A DNA stretch of 64,000 bases from Aeromonas hydrophila subsp. hydrophila ATCC 7966 (GTDB taxonomy: Bacteria > Pseudomonadota > Gammaproteobacteria > Enterobacterales > Aeromonadaceae), in the NCBI RefSeq assembly GCF_000014805.1, contig NC_008570.1, forward strand, positions 1,307,001 through 1,371,000. The letters are read 5' to 3'. The notes under the pieces are model-generated. The model saw only the letters and a program-made list of their open reading frames with translations. It was not told the DNA's origin and did not search any database. A program made the position numbers and the translations under genes. Of the stretch, positions 35,170 to 43,478 are shown in pieces. Each line of letters starts with the position of its first letter. Positions within the stretch are counted from its first letter, which is position 1.

Positions 35170-37287
35170 ATGAAACCGGTTGTGATCAAACGTGATGGAT
35201 GTCGCGCACCATTCAATGCCCAGCTGATTGCCGAGGCGGTGGGCCGAGCGGCAGAAGCGGTCAATCAGGCCAGTCCGGCGCTGGCCGAGCGCATTGCCGC
35301 CGCCGTCACCCAGGAGCTGGAAGGACGGGGGGAAGTGGACATCCACGAGATCCAGAACCGGGTCGAGAACCACCTGATGGCTTCCGACGACAAGGCCATC
35401 GCCCGTGCCTACATCGAATACCGTCACGACCGGGATCAGGCCCGCGAGGCCCGCGGCCGGCTGGCCCAGGAGATCCGCGGCCTGGTGGAGCAGACCAACG
35501 CGGCCCTGCTCAACGAGAACGCCAACAAGGACTCCAAGGTGATCCCGACCCAGCGTGACCTGCTGGCGGGCATCGTCGCCAAGCATTACGCCACCAGTCA
35601 CATGCTGCCCCGCGATGTGGTGCAGGCCCACGAGAGCGGCGATCTGCACTTCCACGATCTCGACTACTCCCCCTTCTTCCCCATGTTCAACTGCATGTTG
35701 ATCGACCTGAAGGGGATGCTGACCCACGGCTTCAAGATGGGCAACGCGGAGATCGACACTCCCAAGTCCATCAGCACCGCCACCGCGGTCACGGCCCAGA
35801 TCATCGCCCAGGTGGCGAGCCACATCTATGGCGGCACCACCATCAACCGCATCGACGAAGTGCTGGCTCCCTATGTGACCATCAGCTGGGAGAAGCACCG
35901 GGAAGTGGCGCTGGAGTGGGGCATCGGCGATGTGGATGCCTACGCCATGGCCCGCACCGAGAAGGAGTGCTATGACGCCTTCCAGTCGCTGGAGTACGAG
36001 GTGAACACCCTGCACACCGCCAACGGTCAGACCCCGTTCGTCACCTTCGGCTTTGGCCTCGGCGACAGCTGGCAGTCACGCCTGATCCAGCGCGCCATCT
36101 TGAGCAACCGCATCGCCGGCCTTGGCAAGAACAAGAAGACCGCCGTGTTCCCGAAACTGGTGTTCGCCATCAAGGATGGCCTCAACCACAAGCAGGGCGA
36201 TCCCAACTACGACATCAAGCAGCTGGCGCTGGAGTGCGCCTCCAAGCGGATGTACCCGGACATCCTCAACTACGACCAGGTGGTCAAGGTGACCGGCTCC
36301 TTCAAGACCCCCATGGGTTGCCGCTCTTTCCTCGGTGCCTACGAGGAGCACGGCGAGCTGGTCCACGAAGGGCGCAACAACTTAGGGGTGGTAAGCCTCA
36401 ACCTGCCGCGCATCGCCCTGAAATCCCGCGATGAAGCGGACTTCTGGGACAAGCTGGACGCCGCCCTGCGGGTAGCCAAGACCGCACTGATGTACCGCAT
36501 CAAGCGCCTCGACGGGGTCAAGGCCCGGGTCGCGCCCATCCTCTACATGGAAGGGGCCTGCGGGGTGCGCCTGAAGGCGGACGACAATGTCAGCGAGATC
36601 TTCAAGAATGGTCGCGCTTCCATCTCCCTTGGCTACATCGGGGTACACGAGACCATCAACGCCCTGTTTGGCGATCAGGTGCATCTGTTTGACAGTGCCG
36701 AGCTGCAGCAGAAGGCCATCGCCATCATTGCACGGCTCAAGGCGGCCACCGACGAGTGGAAGGAGGAGACCGGCTACGGCTTCAGCCTCTACTCCACCCC
36801 GAGCGAGAACCTCTGCTCGCGCTTCTGCCGCATCGACGCCAAGGAGTTTGGCGTGGTGGCGGGGGTGACCGACAAGGGCTACTACACCAACAGCTTCCAC
36901 CTCGACGTGGAGAAGCAGGTCAATCCGTATGACAAGCTGGACTTCGAGGCGCCCTATCCGCCCATCGCCAGCGGCGGCTTCATCTGCTACGGCGAGTACC
37001 CCAACATCCAGCACAACCTGGAAGCGCTGGAGAACGTCTGGGACTACAGCTATGACAAGGTGCCCTACTACGGTACCAACACCCCCATCGACGAGTGCTA
37101 CGACTGCGGCTTTACCGGCGAATTCGAGTGCACCTCCAAGGGCTTTACCTGCCCGCGCTGCGGCAATCACGACCCGGCCAAGGTGTCGGTGACCCGCCGT
37201 GTCTGCGGCTACCTCGGCAGCCCGGATGCGCGCCCCTTCAATGCGGGCAAGCAGGAAGAGGTGAAGCGCCGCGTCAAACATATGTAG
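35170..37287 (+). CDS. nrdD: Anaerobic (class III) ribonucleoside-triphosphate reductase
   Basis: A 705-residue glycyl-radical enzyme that reduces NTPs to dNTPs under anaerobiosis. An N-terminal ATP-cone (about residues 1-95, VIKRDGCRAPFNAQLI) provides allosteric control by dATP/ATP. The C-terminus has a Cys4 zinc site (CYDCGFTG....CPRCG) and the radical loop RVCGYLGSPDARPFN, whose Gly680 should carry the radical. Length equals E. coli NrdD (712 aa). NrdR boxes and a structured leader lie upstream. The NrdG activase gene follows after a ~110-base repeat element. Confidence 0.96.
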   Translation: MKPVVIKRDGCRAPFNAQLIAEAVGRAAEAVNQASPALAERIAAAVTQELEGRGEVDIHEIQNRVENHLMASDDKAIARAYIEYRHDRDQAREARGRLAQEIRGLVEQTNAALLNENANKDSKVIPTQRDLLAGIVAKHYATSHMLPRDVVQAHESGDLHFHDLDYSPFFPMFNCMLIDLKGMLTHGFKMGNAEIDTPKSISTATAVTAQIIAQVASHIYGGTTINRIDEVLAPYVTISWEKHREVALEWGIGDVDAYAMARTEKECYDAFQSLEYEVNTLHTANGQTPFVTFGFGLGDSWQSRLIQRAILSNRIAGLGKNKKTAVFPKLVFAIKDGLNHKQGDPNYDIKQLALECASKRMYPDILNYDQVVKVTGSFKTPMGCRSFLGAYEEHGELVHEGRNNLGVVSLNLPRIALKSRDEADFWDKLDAALRVAKTALMYRIKRLDGVKARVAPILYMEGACGVRLKADDNVSEIFKNGRASISLGYIGVHETINALFGDQVHLFDSAELQQKAIAIIARLKAATDEWKEETGYGFSLYSTPSENLCSRFCRIDAKEFGVVAGVTDKGYYTNSFHLDVEKQVNPYDKLDFEAPYPPIASGGFICYGEYPNIQHNLEALENVWDYSYDKVPYYGTNTPIDECYDCGFTGEFECTSKGFTCPRCGNHDPAKVSVTRRVCGYLGSPDARPFNAGKQEEVKRRVKHM

Positions 37288-37292
37288 GCCGA

Positions 37293-37399
37293 GCCCTCAC
37301 CCTAGCCCTCTCCCAAAGGGAGAGGGAACCATCCGAGGTGCTGTTGGCGCCGCTTTGCACCCTTCTCCCCTCGCGGGAGAAGGGCTGGGGATGAGGGGC
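37293..37399. repeat. ~107-base intergenic element with terminal inverted repeats (MITE/REP-like)
   Basis: The ends GCCCTCACCCTAGCCCT (37293-37309) and AGGGCTGGGGATGAGGGGC (37381-37399) are imperfect inverted copies. Inside are two hairpins, CCCTCTCCC-AAA-GGGAGAGGG (37306-37326) and CCTTCTCCC...GGGAGAAGG (37361-37383). The sequence pattern is that of a mobile non-coding repeat inserted between nrdD and nrdG. It may fold into one cruciform in mRNA. Confidence 0.75.
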
Positions 37400-37416
37400 C
37401 GCAATAGAGAGAGAAG

Positions 37417-37926
37417 ATGCACTACCACCAATACTACCCGGTCGATGTGATCAACGGCCCCGGTACCCGCGCCACCCTGTTCGTCTCGGGTTGCGAGCAC
37501 CAGTGTCCCGGCTGCTACAACCAGAGCACCTGGCGGCTCGATGGCGGCAAGCCGTTCGATGAGGCGATGAGCGATCGCGTCATCGCGGATCTCAACGACA
37601 CGCGCATCAAGCGGCGCGGACTGTCGCTCTCCGGCGGCGATCCGCTCCACCCGGCCAACGTGCCCCAGGTGCTGGCGTTGGTGCGGCGGGTGCGTGCCGA
37701 GTGCCCCGGCAAGGACATCTGGTGCTGGACCGGCTATCTGCTTGGCGAGCTCAGCCCGGCCCAGCGCGAGCTGGTGGCCTTGCTGGACGTGCTGGTGGAC
37801 GGCAAGTTCGAGAAGGGGCTGGCGGATCCCGGCCTGCTCTGGCGCGGCAGCAGCAACCAGGTCATCCACGACCTCAACGCCTGGCGGGAAGGGGGTGAGC
37901 GCATTACCTGTCTGGTTTGCAGTTGA
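37417..37926 (+). CDS. nrdG: Anaerobic ribonucleotide reductase activating protein
   Basis: A 169-residue radical-SAM enzyme that generates the glycyl radical on NrdD. The 4Fe-4S cluster motif CEHQCPGC (Cys26, Cys30, Cys33) is followed by a typical GGDPLHPAN segment for SAM binding. E. coli NrdG is 154 residues; the slight extension is at the C-terminus. It follows nrdD, separated only by the repeat element, with GAGAGAAG before the start. Confidence 0.95.
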   Translation: MHYHQYYPVDVINGPGTRATLFVSGCEHQCPGCYNQSTWRLDGGKPFDEAMSDRVIADLNDTRIKRRGLSLSGGDPLHPANVPQVLALVRRVRAECPGKDIWCWTGYLLGELSPAQRELVALLDVLVDGKFEKGLADPGLLWRGSSNQVIHDLNAWREGGERITCLVCS

Positions 37927-37990
37927 AGCCAGGGATGTTTATGGTTAGCCCATTGCTATCCCTGTGACATCGTTGACGAGGAAATCCGAG

Positions 37991-38161
37991 ATGAACAATC
38001 TGCTCAAGATCCTGCTGGCCATCTTTCTGCCCCCGGTCTGTGCCTTTCTTCAGGTGGGCTTCAGCCTGCATTTTCTGATCAACATAGTGCTGACCCTGCT
38101 CGGCGGCCTGCCCGGCATGGTGCATGCGCTCTGGCTGGTGGTCAGCGACAAGCGCGGCTGA
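37991..38161 (+). CDS. YqaE/Pmp3-family small membrane protein
   Basis: A 56-residue protein with two hydrophobic helices and the Pmp3/UPF0057 signature: ILLAIFLPPVCAFLQVG in the first helix and LLGGLPGMVHALWLV in the second. The family affects membrane potential and cation tolerance. The GAGGAAA ribosome-binding site supports ATG 37991. It has its own strong terminator. Confidence 0.9.
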   Translation: MNNLLKILLAIFLPPVCAFLQVGFSLHFLINIVLTLLGGLPGMVHALWLVVSDKRG

Positions 38162-38178
38162 CGTTGAGCCGCTTTGCC

Positions 38179-38209
38179 AAAAGCCAACCCGATGGGGTTG
38201 GCTTTTTTT
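38179..38209 (+). terminator. Rho-independent terminator after the YqaE-type gene
   Basis: AAAAGCCAACCC-GATG-GGGTTGGC followed by eight Ts, 18 bases past the stop. Confidence 0.93.
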
Positions 38210-38305
38210 ATGCTGCTCAAACGGGTTCCGATTGTTACAGTAACGGGCCGGCAACCCTGCCGGGGAGGGGTGACCCCTCTGGTCTGACTCAACAAGGAGT
38301 GTTGA

Positions 38306-38698
38306 ATGGGTTTGAAGGTCTTGCTGCTGGGCACTGTGCTCGGTCTGTTGGGGGGCTGTGCCAGCCCCAGTCCTACCGTGAAACTGAACCAGCCGCCGCT
38401 GGAGGTGACCATGGCGGAGCTTGGCAAATATTGGGTGCAGGATGGCGAGGTGCCCCCGTTTGAACCGGTGGGTGGCGCGCCAGCCAAGCTGCCCGTCAAG
38501 GGCTATGTGGAGATCCGTTATCTCATCGACTCCAACGGCAATCTGTTCAGCCCAGAGATTGTGGCCTCGGAGCCGCCCGGTGTGCTGGACCTGATCGCCC
38601 TGTCGGGACTGGCCAAGACCCGCTATCGAGTGTCGGAGCAGAACCCGCAGGCCATTCCGGTACGAGTGGTGGGTCGCTACGAGATTGAAGTGGAGTAA
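38306..38698 (+). CDS. Lipoprotein with TonB C-terminal-like domain
   Basis: A 130-residue lipoprotein (lipobox LLGGC, Cys18). The C-terminal ~75 residues resemble a TonB C-terminal domain: PVKGYVEIRYLIDSNGNLFSPEIVASEPPGVLD, with the VxVxFxVxxdGxVxxxxVxxSxP pattern, then ALSGLAKTRYRV. It lacks the Pro-rich linker and inner-membrane helix of true TonB, so energy transduction is unlikely. Two hairpins (38248-38263 and 38265-38279) sit in the short leader. Specific role unknown. Confidence 0.75.
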   Translation: MGLKVLLLGTVLGLLGGCASPSPTVKLNQPPLEVTMAELGKYWVQDGEVPPFEPVGGAPAKLPVKGYVEIRYLIDSNGNLFSPEIVASEPPGVLDLIALSGLAKTRYRVSEQNPQAIPVRVVGRYEIEVE

Positions 38699-38700
38699 TG

Positions 38701-38727
38701 AGCAACCCCGGCCAGGCCGGGGTTGCT
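38701..38727. terminator. Palindromic terminator between two convergent lipoprotein genes
   Basis: AGCAACCCCGGCC/GGCCGGGGTTGCT is a near-complete dyad within 3 bases of both stop codons. There is no long T-run. Confidence 0.7.
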
Positions 38728-38729
38728 GT

Positions 38730-39089
38730 TTACTGCTGCTTGCAGTCGTTGTAGACGCTCTGCCACTCGCCATCCTTGTCGCGCATTTCGACAAAGCCTT
38801 CATCTCCCTTGTTCCACCAGACGGCCTCATGGTCGTCGGTGTAGCGGGCGCCGGAGGCGGAAACGCTCTGCGGCAGGGTGTAATCCTTGCCGTCTGGCAG
38901 CGCCAGCTTGACGAAGTTCAGGCTCTGATCGGAGAGGGCGAAGTAGCGTACCTGCACCCGTTGGCCCTGTTCACACAGATAGGTGACGGGGTCGCCACCG
39001 GTCACGCTCAGGGTGCCGGCGCCGCGTTCGCAGGCGCTCAGCAGGGTCAGGCTCGTGATGCCCAGCAGCAGAAGGTTGGCGTGCTTCAT
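38730..39089 (-). CDS. mliC: Membrane-bound inhibitor of c-type lysozyme (MliC/PliC family)
   Basis: A 119-residue lipoprotein with lipobox LLSAC (Cys20). The mature domain carries MliC landmarks: VTYLCEQGQRVQVRY, the SASGARY motif (77-83) whose Ser inserts into the lysozyme active site in known members, and WWNKGDEGF (91-99), with a terminal Cys that can disulfide-bond to the YxC Cys. It should sit on the outer membrane facing the periplasm and block c-type lysozymes such as hen or human lysozyme. A partner-class inhibitor, PliI, lies 34 kb upstream in the window. Confidence 0.87.
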   Translation of the reverse strand: MKHANLLLLGITSLTLLSACERGAGTLSVTGGDPVTYLCEQGQRVQVRYFALSDQSLNFVKLALPDGKDYTLPQSVSASGARYTDDHEAVWWNKGDEGFVEMRDKDGEWQSVYNDCKQQ

Positions 39090-39216
39090 GTTGATTCTCC
39101 ATCGGTGTCATCCGGGCGTGATCCTAACAGCTTGCCAAAGGGGCGCAATGCGCCTCGACCCGGCTTGCGTCGATATGCGTCCATGGGCGTCAAAAGAAGC
39201 GCTAATGAGCAGCGGC

Positions 39217-39978
39217 TCAATGCAGGCCGAGTCTGGCCTCGAAGGCGCGCACCAGCGCCTCGTAGGTGCCGTTGTTGCGGATCTTCTGCAGCCCCTCCTC
39301 GAAGCGCTTGGCCATTGCCTCACCCTGAGGGTGGGCGCGAGAGAAGGCGAGCCAGAAACCGTCGGTGGAGATCTTGCCCACCTTGACCACCTTCCCGCTC
39401 AGCTGCTTTTGCTGGATCTTGAGGTAACCCGGCATCTCGTTCATCAGGATGTAGTCGACCCGGCCGCGCACCAGCATCTCAATGATCTGGGCGTCGGACT
39501 TGGCCTGGAAACGGGTGATCCTGGGGTTTTCCATGAAGTCGGTGGGGTAGGTGTAGCCGAGGGTGATGCCCACCGTCTTCTGTTCCAGCGAGGTGAGCTT
39601 GAGATCCCGGCGCGGTTCGCGGGCCAGGGCGAAGATGGCGAGATCCTCCTCGAACATGGGGGTCTCGTGCCAGAAGTACTGGTAGCGGTTCTCCTCGGTG
39701 ATGGTGGCATCGAAGCAGCCGAGCACCTTGTCGCTGCGTGCCTCGTACATGCAGCGGGCGAAGGGGATGGTGCGAAACTCGACGTCGACCCCCTCGGCGG
39801 CGAAGGCAGCCTTCACCAGCTCGGGGGCCAGCCCCTGCGGCTGACCGCTCTGCTTGTCGAGGGCGCAGTAGGGGGCCCAATCATCCTCGGCGGCAATGAG
39901 CACCTGCTCTGCCCGGGCACAGGTGATCCCCAGCAGCAGAGTGATTGCCAACCAGTGGATGTATGCTGCTCGTGCCAT
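39217..39978 (-). CDS. Periplasmic solute-binding protein, family 3 (orphan)
   Basis: A 253-residue exported protein. The hydrophobic signal peptide ends near ITCARA. The mature part has SBP_bac_3 landmarks: VLIAAEDDWAPYC, GLAPELVKAAFAAEG, a VLGCFDATITEENR segment, MLVRGRVDYILMNEM, and a late GKISTDGFWLAFSRAHPQ. No transporter genes are adjacent. ATG 39978 is favoured for AGGAGAG upstream and signal-peptide length. Ligand unknown; the second orphan family-3 binding protein of the window. Confidence 0.83.
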   Translation of the reverse strand: MARAAYIHWLAITLLLGITCARAEQVLIAAEDDWAPYCALDKQSGQPQGLAPELVKAAFAAEGVDVEFRTIPFARCMYEARSDKVLGCFDATITEENRYQYFWHETPMFEEDLAIFALAREPRRDLKLTSLEQKTVGITLGYTYPTDFMENPRITRFQAKSDAQIIEMLVRGRVDYILMNEMPGYLKIQQKQLSGKVVKVGKISTDGFWLAFSRAHPQGEAMAKRFEEGLQKIRNNGTYEALVRAFEARLGLH

Positions 39979-40054
39979 GGTCTCTCTCCTGTTGCCGACT
40001 GCCCTAGCAAGCATAGTTGCTGGGGCTGGCCGCAGGTGCCGCCAAACGGAAGGC

Positions 40055-40085
40055 AAAAAAACGCCCCGGTAGGCATAGCGGGGCG
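40055..40085 (-). terminator. Terminator of the marR-hlyD-DUF2955 operon
   Basis: CGCCCCG...CGGGGCG followed by seven Ts on the minus strand, 35 bases past the stop codon. Confidence 0.85.
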
Positions 40086-40119
40086 AAAGGCAGCACATCC
40101 TTGAGCTAACAACAGGGGG

Positions 40120-41148
40120 TCAATAACCGAACCGAGTAGCCTCGAAGCGGTTAAGCAGTCGGTGGATGAGGTAACAGGCCAGCAGGGTGGCGACGATGGC
40201 AAACAAGATGCTGCTGACCCGGTAGAGGGCGCTGAACACCAGATCGTTGCCCGGCGTCAGGTATTGGCCGAACAGGATGCCGAGGGTGGTGAGGGCGCCG
40301 AAGCCGACCCCGGAACCGCTCGCCTCCTTCACGTGGGCATGGCTGAACAGCATGGCGCCGAGCCAGAGCATGGGGGCGACCAGCAACAGCAGTCCCGACC
40401 AGTCGTAGAGCACCAGCTGGCTGACCAGGCCGAAGCTCACCCCGAGCAGGGTGCCCATGGCCCGTTTGCGGGCATAGCTCAGGGCGCCGTCCCAGTGCAT
40501 GGGGAAGAGCACCAGCAGGGTCGTGGCCTGGGCCGACATGGAGTCCCGCAGATCGAAGATCTGGAACACCATGAAGGAGAGGGTGGCGATGCTGGCGCCA
40601 AGCAGCGCCTCGTGCCGCATCCGGTGCGGTGCCTTGGGGGAGGGGGCCGGTTTGGGGCGCTCCTCCACGTCCGGGATAAGCGCCGTCATCAGGTAGGCGA
40701 TGAGCACCGACAGCACGCTGGCCCACAGGTTGCTGAAGATGAGGTCGTTGAGATCGGTCTGCGGGTAGCTGGCAAAGTGCAGCATGATGCTGAGACTCAA
40801 CACCCCGTTGGCACCGAACAGGAACAGGCTGCCCCGCGACATGGCGGCGAAGCGGTAGAGAAACAGCAGGAAGGCGATGGGAACCATCAGGCCGGGATGG
40901 CCGCCAAACAGCCCCCCCAGCAGCCCCACTTCCAGCCCGCAGACCACGGCGGCGGCGATCAGCTGGCGGGCGGCATGGCCGTTCATCACCGGCACCATGC
41001 CCAGCAGCAGTACCGGCGTGACGGTGTAGAAGACGCCGTAGTTCCAGCCGAACAGCTTGCAGAGCAGAAAGCCGGTGGTGCTGCCAAAGGCGATGCGCAG
41101 GCATTGGCGCAGTTCGTTGGCGGTGAGGGGCCTGTGCCACAAAGTCAT
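40120..41148 (-). CDS. FUSC/DUF2955-family inner-membrane transport protein
   Basis: A 342-residue membrane protein with two blocks of 4-5 helices, the DUF2955/FUSC layout. FYTVTPVLLLGM and AFLLFLYRFAAMSRG fall in the first block, and LLVLFPMHWDGALSYARKRAMGTLLGV in the second. Such proteins pair with HlyD-type periplasmic adaptors (AaeAB-like) to export aromatic or other small molecules. The hlyD stop is 10 bases upstream, and the MarR-family gene heads the unit. ATG 41148 has GAGG at good spacing; the GTG 41157 alternative is less likely. Confidence 0.78.
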   Translation of the reverse strand: MTLWHRPLTANELRQCLRIAFGSTTGFLLCKLFGWNYGVFYTVTPVLLLGMVPVMNGHAARQLIAAAVVCGLEVGLLGGLFGGHPGLMVPIAFLLFLYRFAAMSRGSLFLFGANGVLSLSIMLHFASYPQTDLNDLIFSNLWASVLSVLIAYLMTALIPDVEERPKPAPSPKAPHRMRHEALLGASIATLSFMVFQIFDLRDSMSAQATTLLVLFPMHWDGALSYARKRAMGTLLGVSFGLVSQLVLYDWSGLLLLVAPMLWLGAMLFSHAHVKEASGSGVGFGALTTLGILFGQYLTPGNDLVFSALYRVSSILFAIVATLLACYLIHRLLNRFEATRFGY

Positions 41149-41158
41149 TGCCGTCACC

Positions 41159-42214
41159 TCAGTAGATGTAGTGCAGCAGGCTGAGCAGGCGGATCTGGGC
41201 GCGGGCCAGCAGTCCGGTCAGGGCGTTGTCGGGCAGCAGCTGCACGGTGGCGCGGGCACCGGCCGGCAGATGGGCGGGCAGCTGTTCCAGCGCCAGGTGC
41301 AGGCGCAGACGCTGGGCGTCGCGCACCCAGCGATCCGACTCGGTGGGGCTGGCCAGGAGGCCGTTGGCATCGAACTGGCCGGCGCTGACCCCGGCATCCA
41401 GGCTGGTGACCCGGGCCGGATAGAGGCGACCCGGCTCGCCATCGAAGGCGACCAGTGCCTGGCTGTCCTGATTGACGTGGCGCAGGCTCTTCTCGCGAAA
41501 ATCGGCGATCACGTCCACCTGCTCGGAGACCAGCGCCAGCAGCGGTGCGCCCGCCGCGGCGAAGCTGCCCGGCTTGAGCTGCAGGTTGGTGATGATGCCG
41601 TCCTGGCTGGCGTGCACCCGGCTGTAGGCGAGGTTGAGCTCGGCCTGGGCGAGGCGGTTGCGGGCCTGGCGCAGCAGCAGGTTGTCGTCGCCGGGCAGAC
41701 CACGGTTGACCCGGGCCTGGGTCATGCGGGCCTTGCTGGCCAGCAGGTTGGCCTGGGCGGTGCGAAACGCACTGTCGGCGTCATCCTTCTGCTGCTCGGA
41801 GACCATGTGGCGGCGATAGAGGGCGTCGATGCGCTCGGCCTCCCGCAGCTTGAGGGCAGCCTGAGTCTGCAGCGAACTGAAGTCGGCGCTGGCGGCATTG
41901 AGGGTGGCATCGAGCTGGCGATTCTGCTGCTCGGCCTGGGCCAGGGCGAGGCGGGCCTGCTCCACCGCCAGTTCAAAGGGGGCGGGATCGAGCACGAACA
42001 GCAGATCGCCCTGCTTGACGTGCTGGTTGTTGCCGACGGCCACCTCGACCACCTTGCCGCTGACCTGGGGCGCCATCTTGGTCACGACGCGGGTCGCCAT
42101 GGCTTGCGGGGTGAGCGGCATCTTGAGGTCGGCCAGCAGGAAGTAGGCAAAGACCAGTACGAAGGCGCCCATGGCCCATTTTATCCAGAGCTTGAATTGT
42201 TGATCCGGGGTCAT
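41159..42214 (-). CDS. HlyD/EmrA-family periplasmic adaptor protein
   Basis: A 351-residue membrane-fusion protein. One N-terminal membrane helix (about 12-32), a lipoyl half-motif (VAPQVSGKV-like MAPQVSGKVVEVAVGNNQHVKQGDLLFVLD), a long alpha-hairpin rich in Gln/Ala/Glu, the second lipoyl half (HASQDGIITNL.LKPG), then beta domains. It bridges the inner-membrane pump encoded next to it with an outer-membrane channel that must lie elsewhere, because no tolC-like gene is present. It starts 14 bases after the MarR gene. AGAGAGTG precedes ATG 42214. Confidence 0.85.
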   Translation of the reverse strand: MTPDQQFKLWIKWAMGAFVLVFAYFLLADLKMPLTPQAMATRVVTKMAPQVSGKVVEVAVGNNQHVKQGDLLFVLDPAPFELAVEQARLALAQAEQQNRQLDATLNAASADFSSLQTQAALKLREAERIDALYRRHMVSEQQKDDADSAFRTAQANLLASKARMTQARVNRGLPGDDNLLLRQARNRLAQAELNLAYSRVHASQDGIITNLQLKPGSFAAAGAPLLALVSEQVDVIADFREKSLRHVNQDSQALVAFDGEPGRLYPARVTSLDAGVSAGQFDANGLLASPTESDRWVRDAQRLRLHLALEQLPAHLPAGARATVQLLPDNALTGLLARAQIRLLSLLHYIY

Positions 42215-42228
42215 TTCACTCTCTCTCT

Positions 42229-42696
42229 TCACTCTGTGCACTGTGCACCTATCTTGCCGAGGGCATTGGCGCAGATGCGGTGCACGATATCTTCAAACTG
42301 TTCCAGCTCCCGCTGGCTGATGCCGGCGAGCAGCTCCCGGCGTATCTCCATGATGCGATCTTCAATCTGGTCGAGCAGCGCCTTGCCGGCCGGAGTCAGG
42401 GTGACGATGCGGGCTCGCTTGTCCTGACTGCAGCAGTGGCGCTCCACCAGCCCCTGCTCTTCCAGCTGGCCCAGGGTGCGCATCAGGGAGGGCAGTTCGA
42501 TCTCCAGCGCTTCGGCCAGGGTCTTCTGGCTGAGGTGGCCACCGAGCCGGCTCAGTTTCCACAGCGCCGTCCAGCGAGGATGGGTGAGGCCGAGGGGGGC
42601 CAGCTCGAGATCGGCCACGGTGCGCCACAGCCGATGCAGTCGGCCGACCCGTTCGGCGAGGGACAGCTCGCGCAGCATTTCCAGATCCTTCATCAT
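42229..42696 (-). CDS. MarR-family transcriptional regulator (SlyA-like)
   Basis: A 155-residue repressor-type protein with a winged helix-turn-helix in the middle: LTHPRWTALWKLSRLGGHLS, then QKTLAEALEIELPSLMRTLGQLEEQGLVERHCCSQDKRARIV, the family wing ending in DKRARIV. Two Cys (CC) precede the wing and could sense thiol stress. It heads the operon with the HlyD and DUF2955 genes, and twin palindromes lie just upstream, so autoregulation is expected. The start at 42696 has GGAGAG upstream; the earlier ATG 42708 lacks a ribosome-binding site. Confidence 0.87.
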   Translation of the reverse strand: MMKDLEMLRELSLAERVGRLHRLWRTVADLELAPLGLTHPRWTALWKLSRLGGHLSQKTLAEALEIELPSLMRTLGQLEEQGLVERHCCSQDKRARIVTLTPAGKALLDQIEDRIMEIRRELLAGISQRELEQFEDIVHRICANALGKIGAQCTE

Positions 42697-42712
42697 GAGA
42701 CTCTCCATTTAC

Positions 42713-42749
42713 TTAGCTTGCTAAGCATTGTAGTTGTTTAGCAGGCTAA
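42713..42749. promoter_or_regulatory. Twin MarR-type operator palindromes
   Basis: TTAGCTTGCTAA (42713-42724) and TTAGCAGGCTAA (42738-42749) share the form TTAGC-N2-GCTAA and are 25 bases apart. The flanks extend the symmetry: the whole block is an inverted repeat, reading TTTACTTAGC on one side and GCTAAGTAAA on the other. They sit 17-53 bases before the marR start codon, in the promoter. Confidence 0.82.
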
Positions 42750-43047
42750 GTAAATAGTGTGATCGCGATCTTGTTTATGAAAATTGGAGGTAGGTTTCTT
42801 ATGGATCTTGCTTGCTGGGTTTGAATGTCCTGTTGGCAGCCACCCGTGTCTGCCGCGAGCCTATTTGGGTGAACCATTCCCACCATGGGCCGGTGAAATA
42901 ACCAAATCATGTCACCGAGCGTGCTGAAAATAGCCTTCGAATAGCCATGGCCGATAATGTTGGTGGCAGAAAAATATTATCTGAATTCGGCAGGCTGTTT
43001 TTTATCCACTAATATTGATGGGTCAGCTAAACAGGGAGACGATAGCT
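42750..43047. other. Intergenic region with no clear gene
   Basis: This low-GC stretch lies between the MarR operators and a small ORF. A GGAGG followed by ATG and only seven codons occurs at about 42788-42824, and a 21-codon frame at 42948-43013; neither is convincing. It probably holds the promoter of the small ORF. Confidence 0.4.
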
Positions 43048-43206
43048 GTGGAACGATATGAATCGGGTGACCCCTATTTCTCCATCGAGAGCCTGTTGGT
43101 GGAGGTGGAATATGTTGCCGATGGCCATTATGGTCTCAGCCTGGAAAGTACCGAAATCTGTCATGAATTTGACCCTGCCAATATTCCACTGTTATTAGCC
43201 GAATAG
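43048..43206 (+). CDS. Small acidic protein of unknown function
   Basis: I do not recognise this 52-residue protein. Starting at GTG 43048, with GGGAG about 10 bases upstream, it reads acidic and soluble (YESGDPYFSIESLLVEVEY), with no membrane segment or signal. An alternative start at ATG 43018 has no ribosome-binding site. Base composition is lower in GC than neighbouring genes. It lies alone between the MarR operators and the malate module. The call rests on one ribosome-binding site and codon pattern only. Confidence 0.4.
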   Translation: MERYESGDPYFSIESLLVEVEYVADGHYGLSLESTEICHEFDPANIPLLLAE

Positions 43207-43478
43207 TTTTTCGGTTGGTGTCATGAGGCCGTCATCATCATCTGATGGTCTGTTGCAGGGCCTGCTTGTATCGGCTCAAACGCTCCCCTGAGGCAGGCAC
43301 GGCCTGCCATGGGCAGATCATCCTTGCGGGCATCGGCGTGATCGCCCGCCCGCAATCTTCCTGGTGTCTCTTCCGGTCTGCGGCGGTTTATCCGATTGGG
43401 ATTTGCCGATCTTGAGATCGCCACGCAATCCTTGCCGGTGATCAATCGAAATAGCATCGAGCGGGGCAAGCATGGTTT
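43207..43478. other. Intergenic region downstream of the small ORF
   Basis: A hairpin GGCAGGC-ACG-GCCTGCC (43292-43308) is the only distinct structure. A minus-strand frame at 43221-43505 lacks a ribosome-binding site and family resemblance, so no gene is called. Confidence 0.4.

Noticed and set aside
42788..42824. GGAGG followed by a seven-codon frame MDLACWV
   Set aside because: Too short, with nothing downstream that would be attenuated; chance occurrence is likely.
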